A DNA stretch of 64,000 nucleotides, taken from contig NZ_CVRB01000004.1 of NCBI RefSeq assembly GCF_001048695.1, positions 1-64,000 on the forward strand, in the 5' to 3' direction. Origin of the DNA: Neobacillus massiliamazoniensis. Its GTDB lineage: Bacteria; Bacillota; Bacilli; Bacillales; Cytobacillaceae. The notes below the pieces were generated by a model. That model had not been told where the DNA came from. It made no database searches and worked only from the letters and a program-made list of their open reading frames with translations. Shown piece after piece: positions 43,223-51,322 of the stretch (the first letter of the stretch is position 1; every line of letters starts with the position of its first letter). The position numbers and the translations under genes were made by a program.

Positions 43223-43822
43223 TCAAGTTAGTGTTTTCATGATGATATTCAAGATATCTTTTTGGTCAATTTTATCCTCTTCCGTAGAGGATAAAATTTG
43301 TATCACACGCATCCCATAAGAAAAGGTCAATAACAAAGTCGACATCTTATTAGCATCAATCGAATTTGGAATGACTCCATGTTCCTGCCCCAATTTAATC
43401 CATTGTGCTCCAGTTTCCTTCGTATAATTTAAAATATCGTATAGAATTTTTTTTAATTTTTCATTATCCTGGCTCAATAAATAAATAAATATTAAATTAC
43501 CACTATCATTTTTACTTTGCCGAGAAAAAAGAAATTGGCTGACCACACCAAAGGGGCCTTGGTTAGAGGTTTCTTCCTGTATTGATTTTACTATTGACTG
43601 TTGAAATTTTTCATTCATTTCTTCAATTTTTGATTTTAAAATAAACCCAAATAACTCATCCTTACTTTCAACATAATGATAAATTGCTCCTTTTGACAGC
43701 CCGGAACGTTCTATAATATCTTTTAAAGTGGTATTACGGCAGCCTTTTTCTAAGATTATTTCTTCGGTTGTCGTAAGGATGTGTTGAAAACTAGGATTGT
43801 CATAAATAGTTGAATTTTCCAT
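43223..43822 (-). CDS. TetR/AcrR family transcriptional regulator
   Basis: A 199-residue regulator. The N-terminal HTH is TTLKDIIERSGLSKGAIYHYVESKDEL at about residues 35-62; the rest is the helical ligand-binding domain, which has no recognisable ligand signature. It is second in an operon with the VC0807-type membrane gene, 22 bp apart, and its likely operators are the GACCGTC palindromes upstream of that operon and of the GNAT gene. Confidence 0.9.
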   Translation of the reverse strand: MENSTIYDNPSFQHILTTTEEIILEKGCRNTTLKDIIERSGLSKGAIYHYVESKDELFGFILKSKIEEMNEKFQQSIVKSIQEETSNQGPFGVVSQFLFSRQSKNDSGNLIFIYLLSQDNEKLKKILYDILNYTKETGAQWIKLGQEHGVIPNSIDANKMSTLLLTFSYGMRVIQILSSTEEDKIDQKDILNIIMKTLT

Positions 43823-43844
43823 AATAATACCTTCCTATTCTTCA

Positions 43845-44489
43845 TTATCTAATAGTAGTTAAAATGTTCAAACGCTTTTTTGCATGTTTTCGATAAATGA
43901 TAGTAAATAAAATGGCCACTCCCAATACACCATAAAAAATAAATTGTGAAATAGCTAAAAATCCAGTAATGGAAAGTTTATAAACCAGGACCGTTTTAAT
44001 GATCGCTTCACCTAATAGGGCAATTCCCCATATCGCTGTCATCACCCGAATGACAAAGCGAAAATAAGGTAATTCCCAGTTCTTTGCGAATTTGCCTTGC
44101 ATATCCTCCTTATCACTAGCACTAAATCGAATTCCAAAATAATAGATAAGTGGTTTAGCAACAAACAAAGAGCCGATAAAAATTAAACCTAATAACCCGG
44201 TAACCATTGATTCTCTTAACAAAATCAGCCTTTCGTCTCCACCAAGAAGAAATGCCAATAAACTAAAGACAAAACCAGTTAACATAAATAAACCAAAGGC
44301 ATCTGCCTTTCTGTACATCAAAATATGATAAAGATTATCCCCCAATGGAATTAAAGTTGCCATTAATAATGACACAAAGCTTGAAAAATAGTTCAGGAGC
44401 AGATTGTAAACAAAAACGGGAATCACCCCATTAATTACAATACTTAAAACAATTCCTTGAATCAATTTCTTTTTTGATTTAAAATTCAT
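43845..44489 (-). CDS. VC0807 family membrane protein
   Basis: A 214-residue protein with about six transmembrane helices. The loop LMATLIPLGDNLYHILMYRKADAFG and RESMVTGLLGLIFIGSLFVAK fit the VC0807 family, of unknown function and often paired with TetR regulators. Start ATG 44489 follows AAGGGGAGAAAGAG; the longer open frame reads through the operator and is not used. A perfect palindromic operator lies 40 bp upstream. Confidence 0.8.
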   Translation of the reverse strand: MNFKSKKKLIQGIVLSIVINGVIPVFVYNLLLNYFSSFVSLLMATLIPLGDNLYHILMYRKADAFGLFMLTGFVFSLLAFLLGGDERLILLRESMVTGLLGLIFIGSLFVAKPLIYYFGIRFSASDKEDMQGKFAKNWELPYFRFVIRVMTAIWGIALLGEAIIKTVLVYKLSITGFLAISQFIFYGVLGVAILFTIIYRKHAKKRLNILTTIR

Positions 44490-44528
44490 TATCTCTTTCT
44501 CCCCTTTTCCATTTATTAACACTATCTT

Positions 44529-44549
44529 ACAAACCGACCGTCGGTTTGT
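44529..44549. promoter_or_regulatory. perfect TetR-type palindrome upstream of the VC0807/tetR operon
   Basis: ACAAACCGAC and GTCGGTTTGT flank one central C, a perfect inverted repeat with 10-bp arms. It is the expected autoregulatory operator of the TetR regulator encoded downstream. Confidence 0.85.
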
Positions 44550-44788
44550 CAATATGGAAAATGGGATTTTCTCCAAAAAATTTTTATTTTCATGTTTGCT
44601 AATTAGGAAATGATAACAGTTCATATTTTGTTAAACTATGCTGCTCAAATTGCAAAAAATGTAGCTATTTTGTGATTTCCGTCTTGTTTTGATAGCTTTT
44701 GTCAACCGGCAGGAAAAAAGGATATGTTGTGGTGAATTACTATCAACAGATGGTTTATTTTGCAGATAGGATAGAAAGGATGAACTTC

Positions 44789-45661
44789 ATGAAAACATAT
44801 TCTATGAAAGAGGTCTCCCAAAAAATAAAAGTTCCTCCAGGAACAATCAAGCGATGGGAAAAAGAATTAGATGGTTTACTCGACATTCCCCGTTCGAAAC
44901 AAGGAGCAAGGCTTTTTACAGAAACTGAGATTCAACTTTTAATAGAAATGAAAGAAATGCATGGAAAAAAAGTTAATAAAGAGGTGATTCGAAAGTCGTT
45001 TGGAAATAAACTTCACCAAGAACCTGATTCAAATACTTCTAAGCAAGAAACATCGCTACAGATCCTCTCTGAACAGATATCCCCAGTACCACCTGATGAA
45101 ACAACAATAAAGAATGTAGATAACTTCTTGTCTGTATTGGATAGGTATAAACAAAATTTTTTCCATGAAATGAAAGAAGAAATAAGAAGTGTTGTTCGTA
45201 CAGAAGTATTAGCGGAAGTAAAAAAGGAAATAAAAAATGGTGCATTAACAACGGTTAAAACCCTTTCAGATTCTATTTACAAATCGAATGCCAACACAAA
45301 ATCAGAGTTTGAAGGGTTATCTAATAAAGTCGAACAAACAGTGGAACATACTGCCAACTCTTTAAAATTTCTTTCGAAAAGTATTAGTAAGGTTTCATTG
45401 GAAACAACAAAAGAAATCAGTAATCTTTCAAGACAGATTGCTGAAACATCAGAAGAGTTAGCGCAGTATGTTGATGTCACAAATAGCGAAATATACAATC
45501 TTACTGAAGCCTTATCTAAAGATCATGAATACTTTATCGAAGAGCGTGAACAATATCGCCACGAAATAAGGCAAAGAGAGGTTGCCTTTCAAAACATGTT
45601 ATCCGGCTTTAGGGACGCAGCGGTTTCGAAAGGGAAAAAATGGTGGAAATTTTGGTATTAA
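44789..45661 (+). CDS. MerR-like HTH, coiled-coil protein (DUF3967; RacA-like)
   Basis: A 290-residue protein. Residues 1-60 are a MerR-type helix-turn-helix (YSMKEVSQKIKVPPGTIKRW), 110-280 a long predicted coiled coil (NKVEQTVEHTANSLKFLSKS and onward), and the end is a basic-aromatic tail, KGKKWWKFWY. DUF3967 proteins of bacilli have this architecture and unknown function. The next gene, racA, has the same HTH/coil/basic-tail layout, so a DNA-to-membrane tether role is plausible. Start ATG 44789 follows AAAGGATG. Confidence 0.78.
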   Translation: MKTYSMKEVSQKIKVPPGTIKRWEKELDGLLDIPRSKQGARLFTETEIQLLIEMKEMHGKKVNKEVIRKSFGNKLHQEPDSNTSKQETSLQILSEQISPVPPDETTIKNVDNFLSVLDRYKQNFFHEMKEEIRSVVRTEVLAEVKKEIKNGALTTVKTLSDSIYKSNANTKSEFEGLSNKVEQTVEHTANSLKFLSKSISKVSLETTKEISNLSRQIAETSEELAQYVDVTNSEIYNLTEALSKDHEYFIEEREQYRHEIRQREVAFQNMLSGFRDAAVSKGKKWWKFWY

Positions 45662-45680
45662 CAATGAGGAGGGAGTTCAT

Positions 45681-46199
45681 ATGAATTCAAGTGAAGTTGC
45701 AAATTTATTGGAAGTTTCTGTAAGTACAATCCAACGCTGGGTAAAACAGTTAAATTTGCCGATGAATCGCAATGAGCGCGGACATTATTCTTTTAATCAA
45801 GATGATATCGAGTTGTTGAAAAGGATTAAGGAACAAATTCAAAATGGAGCCCTTTTGCAGGATATCGCACCAATACAAGAGAAACAAACTCGAAAAGGGA
45901 CAATTAAATCATTGGAAAACGAAAAAACGGTTGAAAAATTAGCCGAAAGGATTAGAGAGCTGGAATTAAACCTTAATACAAAAGCAGACTCAGTGGCTTC
46001 GTATCAGCTCCTCCAGCACCGTCGCGAAATAGAAGATTTGCAATGTCAAGTGAAGGAAATGACAAAACAACTTGAAACTGTTCAAAATCAATTACAAGAG
46101 TTGACTAGGCCTTCAAAAATGCAAGAGTCATTAATATTTGATCATGGAGATTTAAAAAGAAAAAAGAAAAATATCGTTCGTTCTATATTTGGGTTTTAA
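45681..46199 (+). CDS. racA: chromosome-anchoring protein RacA
   Basis: A 172-residue protein matching B. subtilis RacA (184): MerR-like HTH at the start (VANLLEVSVSTIQRWVKQLN, LPMNRNERGHYSF), a coiled coil (ELELNLNTKADSVASYQLLQ onward) and a basic C-terminal tail (KRKKKNIVRSIFGF). RacA binds near oriC and attaches the chromosome to DivIVA at the cell pole during sporulation. ATG 45681 follows GAGGAGGGAG. It is 19 bp downstream of the DUF3967 gene and probably cotranscribed. Confidence 0.88.
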   Translation: MNSSEVANLLEVSVSTIQRWVKQLNLPMNRNERGHYSFNQDDIELLKRIKEQIQNGALLQDIAPIQEKQTRKGTIKSLENEKTVEKLAERIRELELNLNTKADSVASYQLLQHRREIEDLQCQVKEMTKQLETVQNQLQELTRPSKMQESLIFDHGDLKRKKKNIVRSIFGF

Positions 46200-46200
46200 A

Positions 46201-46338
46201 ACGAAAAGCGGAAGCGCCTTGGTCAGCCCCGACCAGCATAAGACGCTCCCAAACAGAAGGCGCTCTTTGCCTTCAGGTTGGGAGTGGCTTATGTCCTCGA
46301 GGGGCTAGGGGCTGGAGCTGGACAATTAAGAAAAGCAA
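46201..46338. repeat. GC-rich palindromic repeat (family C, copy 3)
   Basis: About 138 bp starting AAAAGCGGAAGCGCCTTGGT, with the central hairpin CTCCCAAACAGAAGGC / GCCTTCAGGTTGGGAG, ending GGAGCTGGACAATTAAG. It directly follows racA and is very similar to copy 2. Confidence 0.8.
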
Positions 46339-46349
46339 AAGCGCCTATT

Positions 46350-46600
46350 AAATAGAGGGTGTCCCAAAAGTAACTTTTAGGGGCACCCTCTTTTTATTAA
46401 TGGTCTGTTAAACTTGTCTGTTGATTTCCGCTCTAGTGGCGGTCCGGGGAGCCTCCTCGGCGCTACCCGCGCCTGCGGGGTCTCCCCGGACCCGTACTCC
46501 CGCAGAAGCCGAGCGCTTTCCGCTCCAATCAACTTAGCGGAAAAAATTATCATTTACTTTGTACATATAGTGGTGCCTGTCACCTTTTGGGACAGACTCA
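46350..46600. repeat. large palindromic intergenic repeat (family A, copy 5)
   Basis: A 251-bp element with ends AAATAGAGGGTGTCCCAAAA and TTTTGGGACAGACTC, carrying the GC-rich core but with part of the first arm deleted (CGCTCTAGTGGCGGTCCGGG). It separates racA from nrnB and touches the nrnB stop codon. Confidence 0.82.
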
Positions 46601-47842
46601 TTCACTTTTCTCCAGAATATCCGTAATAATATTAATGTAGTTTTCCTTTAATTTATCCATCGTAATTGGAATTGAACCAGCCAAATCCTTAAGACAATCT
46701 TGGTCAAAGCGCAACCATGAATAATCTTTCCTTTTTAAAAAACTCTCCGCTTCTACATAGCTTTTAAACGAATAATCGAGTTTGATACCCTTATGAATAA
46801 TACTATATGTACCATCATGATGTGGGCGAATATAAGAAACTTCTCCTTTGGAGTTTTGATAGCTTGTTCCATATGGAGCTTCTTTTAGATTCATTTCGTT
46901 ACGGTCAGCATCTGGTTTTAACGGTGTTAAATCAAAAACACTTACAACGAATTTTTCAAATGCATCTTTTGTCATATCACATCCTGAAGCTTTTGGATGC
47001 CCTCCCCCACCAAAACTTTTAGCGTATTCAGCGACATCAACCTGGTCATGAATCGTTCGAAATCCCACTTTTTTTCCGCTTACATTTAGAAGAGCAATCA
47101 GATCTAAATGCGGATACATTTTATTTAAGGCGTTTCCCAGCTCTGATAAATGTTGTTCTGCATGAACAATACCGATACAATAATCATCGATAACGGCTTG
47201 TATAATTTGCCTGCCCTTAGAGTGGATATAGCGGTCGATTTTCTTTTCCTCTGTATCCAACAGCATATTTTCTATTTCTGTCAGAAAAAAATGATTTGGA
47301 TGTTCGGAAACTCGCTTTAGCATATCTTCTTCAAATTTTTCACGGTTGAGAATATAAAATAAATCATTCAGTCGTTTCGCATCGACATTATTCAGCTCTT
47401 CCCATTCCCATGTATCATATTGGCGAACTAATTCAATAAATTCTTCAAGAGCGTTATTTTCTTTGATCAATCCTTCTTCTTTTAAATAATCATAAAATAA
47501 AGAAGTAGCGCATGTCTTTTTCCCTGTTTCATATTCCGGCTTAACTGAAGCCCATTCATAATCATTGAAATGTAAAGCTGTAACATGATGATCAATCATT
47601 CGGACATGTTTTCCCTCTAGAAATCGCTTAGCAAGTTTTTTCTCAACTAATTCATTTACCGCTAAGTCCGTAATATACACTTCTTCATCATGATGACTCG
47701 GATTTTCAATAAAGTTTTCCACCCGCTGATTTAAATTTCGATAAGAACAATACGCTATATCAGCCTTATCTCCAAAAGCAATTTTCGCAATAAGTCCGCA
47801 ACCGAGTCCATCCAAGTCGATGTCAGTAAAAAGTTTAACCAT
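46598..47842 (-). CDS. nrnB: DHH-family oligoribonuclease NrnB
   Basis: A 414-residue protein (B. subtilis NrnB/YngD 399). The DHH phosphoesterase motifs are in place: FTDIDLDGLGCG near the start, ITDLAV, RMIDHHVTA, and the DHHA1 motif GGGGHPKASGCDM at about residue 290. The enzyme degrades very short RNA oligomers and pAp-type products with metal ions. It stands alone between a repeat and an intergenic region. Confidence 0.9.
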   Translation of the reverse strand: MVKLFTDIDLDGLGCGLIAKIAFGDKADIAYCSYRNLNQRVENFIENPSHHDEEVYITDLAVNELVEKKLAKRFLEGKHVRMIDHHVTALHFNDYEWASVKPEYETGKKTCATSLFYDYLKEEGLIKENNALEEFIELVRQYDTWEWEELNNVDAKRLNDLFYILNREKFEEDMLKRVSEHPNHFFLTEIENMLLDTEEKKIDRYIHSKGRQIIQAVIDDYCIGIVHAEQHLSELGNALNKMYPHLDLIALLNVSGKKVGFRTIHDQVDVAEYAKSFGGGGHPKASGCDMTKDAFEKFVVSVFDLTPLKPDADRNEMNLKEAPYGTSYQNSKGEVSYIRPHHDGTYSIIHKGIKLDYSFKSYVEAESFLKRKDYSWLRFDQDCLKDLAGSIPITMDKLKENYINIITDILEKSE

Positions 47843-48046
47843 AGCTTACCACCATTTCTGATAATTTCCTCATCAATTATACTTACTTTTAAGGGTTGAT
47901 ATTATACTAGCTTTTAAATACCGAAAATGTTCACTCTAATTTTGAGTAATCCTTCTTAAGTCTTGGTACTGAAGTCTATAAAAGGATAAAATCGTTCAGC
48001 AAGTACAGAATAACTACTGATCCTAATGGAAAGGAGGGCAATTAGA

Positions 48047-48172
48047 ATGACCAATCGTAATGATAATCGCGAACGAAAGAGTAAATATCCTAACAATAAG
48101 AAACAAGATACAGAATTCTCAAAAGAAGCAAATATTCGCAGTGAAATAACCAAAAAGGGTTCACAAAAATAA
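48047..48172 (+). CDS. small basic asparagine-rich protein (41 aa)
   Basis: A 41-residue very polar protein: MTNRNDNRERKSKYPNNKKQ, then DTEFSKEANIRSEITKKGS. It is preceded by GGAAAGGAGGGCAATTAGA, an excellent ribosome binding site. The composition resembles minor small acid-soluble spore proteins, but I cannot match a named one. A hairpin follows at 48186-48216. Confidence 0.65.
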   Translation: MTNRNDNRERKSKYPNNKKQDTEFSKEANIRSEITKKGSQK

Positions 48173-48185
48173 TTCTTTTCCATAA

Positions 48186-48216
48186 ATCTCCGCTTGGATA
48201 GGTCTAACTAAGCGGA
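48186..48216. terminator. hairpin between the 41-aa gene and the M50 gene
   Basis: TCTCCGCTT and AAGCGGAGA form a 9-bp stem between convergent genes. T runs on either side are short, so termination strength is uncertain. Confidence 0.6.
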
Positions 48217-48225
48217 GACGTTTCT

Positions 48226-48909
48226 CTATATTTTATAAAATCCCTTCTTTAATCCAAGGTAACAGAACCAAAGCGCTTGGGCAAAGAAAAAGGTACCCCA
48301 AACCTGAACTGGGATTATTCCGGTTAATTGAGCTAGGTTGAAAGCATCCCCTGCAGATTTAGGCTGCATAAAACTAATATACATTATTTCATAAGCACTT
48401 TTTACAGAATCGACTAGTAAAACAGATGAAATCAATAGTAATAAATGATTCCTGAAAGATTGACTTCCTTTAATAAGTAAATATAGAAATACTAATCCAA
48501 AGGAAACTAGCCAAAATAATCCGTATAGATTCCTTACCCAAAATATGAGATTCATTGCTATAAATCCTAATAATATATCAATTAAAACTGTCTGTTTCTT
48601 TTTCCAAATAAACCAAAAGGAAAGAAACGCCATAAAAGATGAAAATACATACCCTGCCAAACAGGTGAAAAAGCTGCCAATCCAGGTTGACTGATTACTA
48701 TATGTAACGCCCTCTGAATTCATAAAAAGCGAGATGGTTTTGACATTACCGCCTAATAAAGAAATGAATGCATGACCGGATTCGTGGATAAGTGTATTAA
48801 TTATCGATATATAGTTTCCTATAATTGGAATTTGAATCAAAATAAATGCTAACACGAGAAAAAGGAAAAATTTTGCACTTAATTTATCTCTAACAAATTT
48901 CAAAATCAT
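48226..48909 (-). CDS. M50-like membrane metalloprotease
   Basis: A 227-residue protein with about six transmembrane helices and the zinc protease motif HESGH near residue 43, followed by AFISLLGGNVKTISL. It fits the M50B-like (DUF3267-related) group of site-2-type proteases, which may have peptidase or only structural roles. A possible second ligand motif (NLYGLFW region) is unclear. The substrate is unknown. It stands alone. Confidence 0.75.
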   Translation of the reverse strand: MILKFVRDKLSAKFFLFLVLAFILIQIPIIGNYISIINTLIHESGHAFISLLGGNVKTISLFMNSEGVTYSNQSTWIGSFFTCLAGYVFSSFMAFLSFWFIWKKKQTVLIDILLGFIAMNLIFWVRNLYGLFWLVSFGLVFLYLLIKGSQSFRNHLLLLISSVLLVDSVKSAYEIMYISFMQPKSAGDAFNLAQLTGIIPVQVWGTFFFAQALWFCYLGLKKGFYKI

Positions 48910-48998
48910 TCTCCTCTTTATTAAAATAATTTTCTAACTGTAATTAATTTAACATTTTTGTTATCGAGCATAAATTTCAATCCCTTAATAAAACAAAA

Positions 48999-49022
48999 AA
49001 GCTAGTTATAACGCCCTAGCTT
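48999..49022. terminator. terminator of the second two-component system
   Basis: AAGCTAG and CTAGCTT form a 7-bp stem between A and T runs; it follows the kinase stop codon on the minus strand. Confidence 0.82.
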
Positions 49023-49046
49023 TTTTTCATATGCTGCTAAATTATT

Positions 49047-50435
49047 TTAATTTTTCGGAAGGATCACGGTAATAACAGTTCCTTCCCCTTTTTCACTTTC
49101 AATATTTATTCTACCATGATGAAGGTCAACAATCGATTTTACAATCGATAAACCTAAGCCTGTACCTTCAATCGAGCGTTCTCTTGATATATCCGCTCGG
49201 TAAAAACGGTCGAATATCCTCTCAAGCTCATCTTTTCCGATACCTATCCCTGTGTCCTTAAAGATGACATTAATTTGGTTATCAGCATCTGTTAGCTCAA
49301 TTTCAATCTTTCCACTCTCACGATTATATTTAATGGCATTTGTCAGAAGATTTTCCCAAACGGAATAAAGCAAGGAAGAATCTCCTTTCAAGACTACCAT
49401 TTCCGGGAGAGAATAACTTACCATAATTCCTTTATCAAACATCCTCCATTGGTACTGGTGAATAACCGTTCTTAACTGTTCGACAATATTCACCTGATTC
49501 ACTTCCATTAAGTCCTTTTTACTTTCAATCGAAGAAAGGAGTAATAGCTGCTTTGTCATATTGGAAAGCCGATTTACCTCAGAGTGAACAACTTGAATAT
49601 ACTGCTGGTTTTCCTCTTCATTTACTCGATTATTTTCAAGTAGATTCAAATAGCCCTTTATATTCGTAAGAGGTGATTGAATATCGTGAGAAATATTTGA
49701 GATTAATTCTTTCCTTAAAGCATCTACCTTTGCTAATTTTTTTGCCATGTTCGTAAAACTAATTGCTAGCTGACCCAGCTCATCTTTTCGAGTGATGTCA
49801 AGCTTAATCGAATAGTTTCCTTCCGATATTTCCTTCGTTGCAGTATTCAGTTTTCTAATAGGATGGACTAAATATTTCGTACTAATAAGAACCAATAAAA
49901 TGCTGAACAAAATCGCTAATACAACTAGCCAGCCAGAAAGTATATGCATCTCATTAAACATGAGTTCAATATCTGGTCTGATAAACAACGCATATTTCTC
50001 GTTTTGGTACTGTAATGGAACACCCACTGTATTTTTTAATTCATTGGCAAAAAAGCCAGTGACGAAGGTTTTGTGGGGAAAATCCCGAATACCGTGATAA
50101 ACTTTGCCATCGATTACTTCATTAACTGCTCCTACGGGTAAGCTCTTATCTCTAAAATTCGAACCAAAATATTGCTTTTTACCATCTTTATTTACCAATA
50201 AGATTTGGTAACCAATCGCACCAATGTGATTAAAATAATCAGGTAAGCTAATCAATGGGTGCTTACTTGCAAAATCAGCCATGTCCATAGCAAAGCGGGT
50301 TATTTTCGCATCATTATGCTGTTTTAACTTTACTTGATAGTAGGTATTCGACACGATAAAAGAAAAAAGCCCGCTAAAAATCATGATATTAATAGTAATA
50401 AAGGCGAATTTATAATACAGGGATTTCATTTTCAT
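49047..50435 (-). CDS. sensor histidine kinase (HssS-like)
   Basis: A 462-residue kinase: helix 1 about 11-31, an extracytoplasmic sensor of about 135 residues, helix 2 about 166-186, HAMP to about 240, HisKA with phospho-histidine H250 in ISNISHDIQSPLTN, and HATPase boxes DTGIGI and GTGLGLSIV. The regulator stop and kinase ATG overlap by one base (TAATG), so expression is coupled. Sequence around the histidine resembles heme-sensing HssS, but no hrtAB genes are adjacent, so the signal is uncertain. Confidence 0.87.
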   Translation of the reverse strand: MKMKSLYYKFAFITINIMIFSGLFSFIVSNTYYQVKLKQHNDAKITRFAMDMADFASKHPLISLPDYFNHIGAIGYQILLVNKDGKKQYFGSNFRDKSLPVGAVNEVIDGKVYHGIRDFPHKTFVTGFFANELKNTVGVPLQYQNEKYALFIRPDIELMFNEMHILSGWLVVLAILFSILLVLISTKYLVHPIRKLNTATKEISEGNYSIKLDITRKDELGQLAISFTNMAKKLAKVDALRKELISNISHDIQSPLTNIKGYLNLLENNRVNEEENQQYIQVVHSEVNRLSNMTKQLLLLSSIESKKDLMEVNQVNIVEQLRTVIHQYQWRMFDKGIMVSYSLPEMVVLKGDSSLLYSVWENLLTNAIKYNRESGKIEIELTDADNQINVIFKDTGIGIGKDELERIFDRFYRADISRERSIEGTGLGLSIVKSIVDLHHGRINIESEKGEGTVITVILPKN

Positions 50436-51106
50436 TAGTTGACCTCCAGAGAATAACCTACTCCTCGGATTGTTTTAATTGTAATATCCTCATCAATACC
50501 AGCAAACCGTTCTCTTAATCGTTTGATATGGACATCAACAGTCCGTTCATCTCCTTCAAAATCAAGCCCCCATATTTTTTCAATTAAGTGAGCACGGCTA
50601 AAAACTTGATTTGGATGAGAAGCAAGGAAGGATAGAAGTTCAAATTCTTTTAATGGTAGCAAGTAGGTTTTGTCCTTGAATTTGACTTCATAACCCTTCT
50701 TATTTATGTAAAGGGAACCTAAGTTTATGTTTGTCTCACTCGATTTTCCAAATCTTCTTAGCAATGCGTTTACCCTAAAAATTAGCTCCTTCGACTCAAA
50801 TGGTTTAATTAAATAATCGTCTGTACCTGATTCAAACCCCTTCTGTTTGTCTTCAATCTGACCTTTAGCCGTTAATAAAATAATGGGAAGATCATATTGT
50901 TTGCGGATTTCTTTAGTTAACAAATAACCATCCATTACAGGCATCATGATATCAACAATTGCTAAATCGCATACTTCCTTTTCCAAAATCCCAAGGGCTT
51001 CGCGACCATTTTCAGAGGTAAAGACCATAAAACCTTCCTTCATCAACAACCCCTTTACAAGATTCCGAATATTTACATCATCATCAACGACAACGATTTT
51101 TTTCAT
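50435..51106 (-). CDS. OmpR-family response regulator (HssR-like)
   Basis: A 223-residue regulator. The receiver domain has acidic DDD at 8-10, phospho-acceptor D52 in IVDIMMPVMDG and ESGTDDYLIKPFESKELIFR; the winged helix has LPLKEFELLSFLA and ERTVDVHIKRLRER. The run from GTDDY to the end follows the HssR pattern of Gram-positive bacteria. Start ATG 51106 after AGGTGTTTAAA. It is the first gene of the two-gene operon. Confidence 0.88.
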   Translation of the reverse strand: MKKIVVVDDDVNIRNLVKGLLMKEGFMVFTSENGREALGILEKEVCDLAIVDIMMPVMDGYLLTKEIRKQYDLPIILLTAKGQIEDKQKGFESGTDDYLIKPFESKELIFRVNALLRRFGKSSETNINLGSLYINKKGYEVKFKDKTYLLPLKEFELLSFLASHPNQVFSRAHLIEKIWGLDFEGDERTVDVHIKRLRERFAGIDEDITIKTIRGVGYSLEVN

Positions 51107-51235
51107 TTTAAACACCTGCTTATGTATTCATTTTGTACTTATAACAATAAATTTTTGATAAAAGGTCTGTCACTATTTTAAGTGGTTAATACACTTACAC
51201 TATAAGCTTTTAACATTTTGTTTTCCAGTAAAAAA

Positions 51236-51309
51236 AAGGGAAGGATTATTAAGATTCCCTTTCCATTGAAAAAGCAGCCCCCATCATTAATGACTTGAGC
51301 TGCTTTTTA
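51236..51309 (-). terminator. two hairpins downstream of aspartokinase
   Basis: Nearest the gene, AAAAGCAGC (51271-51279) pairs with GCTGCTTTT (51300-51308). Further on, AAAGGGAA pairs with TTCCCTTT (about 51236-51263), followed on the minus strand by a T run. Either can terminate the aspartokinase transcript. Confidence 0.8.
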
Positions 51310-51322
51310 TAAAAAACACCAA

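Noticed and set aside
49047-51106. Complete heme-response locus (HssRS plus HrtAB)
   Set aside because: The kinase and regulator look HssRS-like, but no hrtA or hrtB transporter genes are adjacent, so the heme role is left open.
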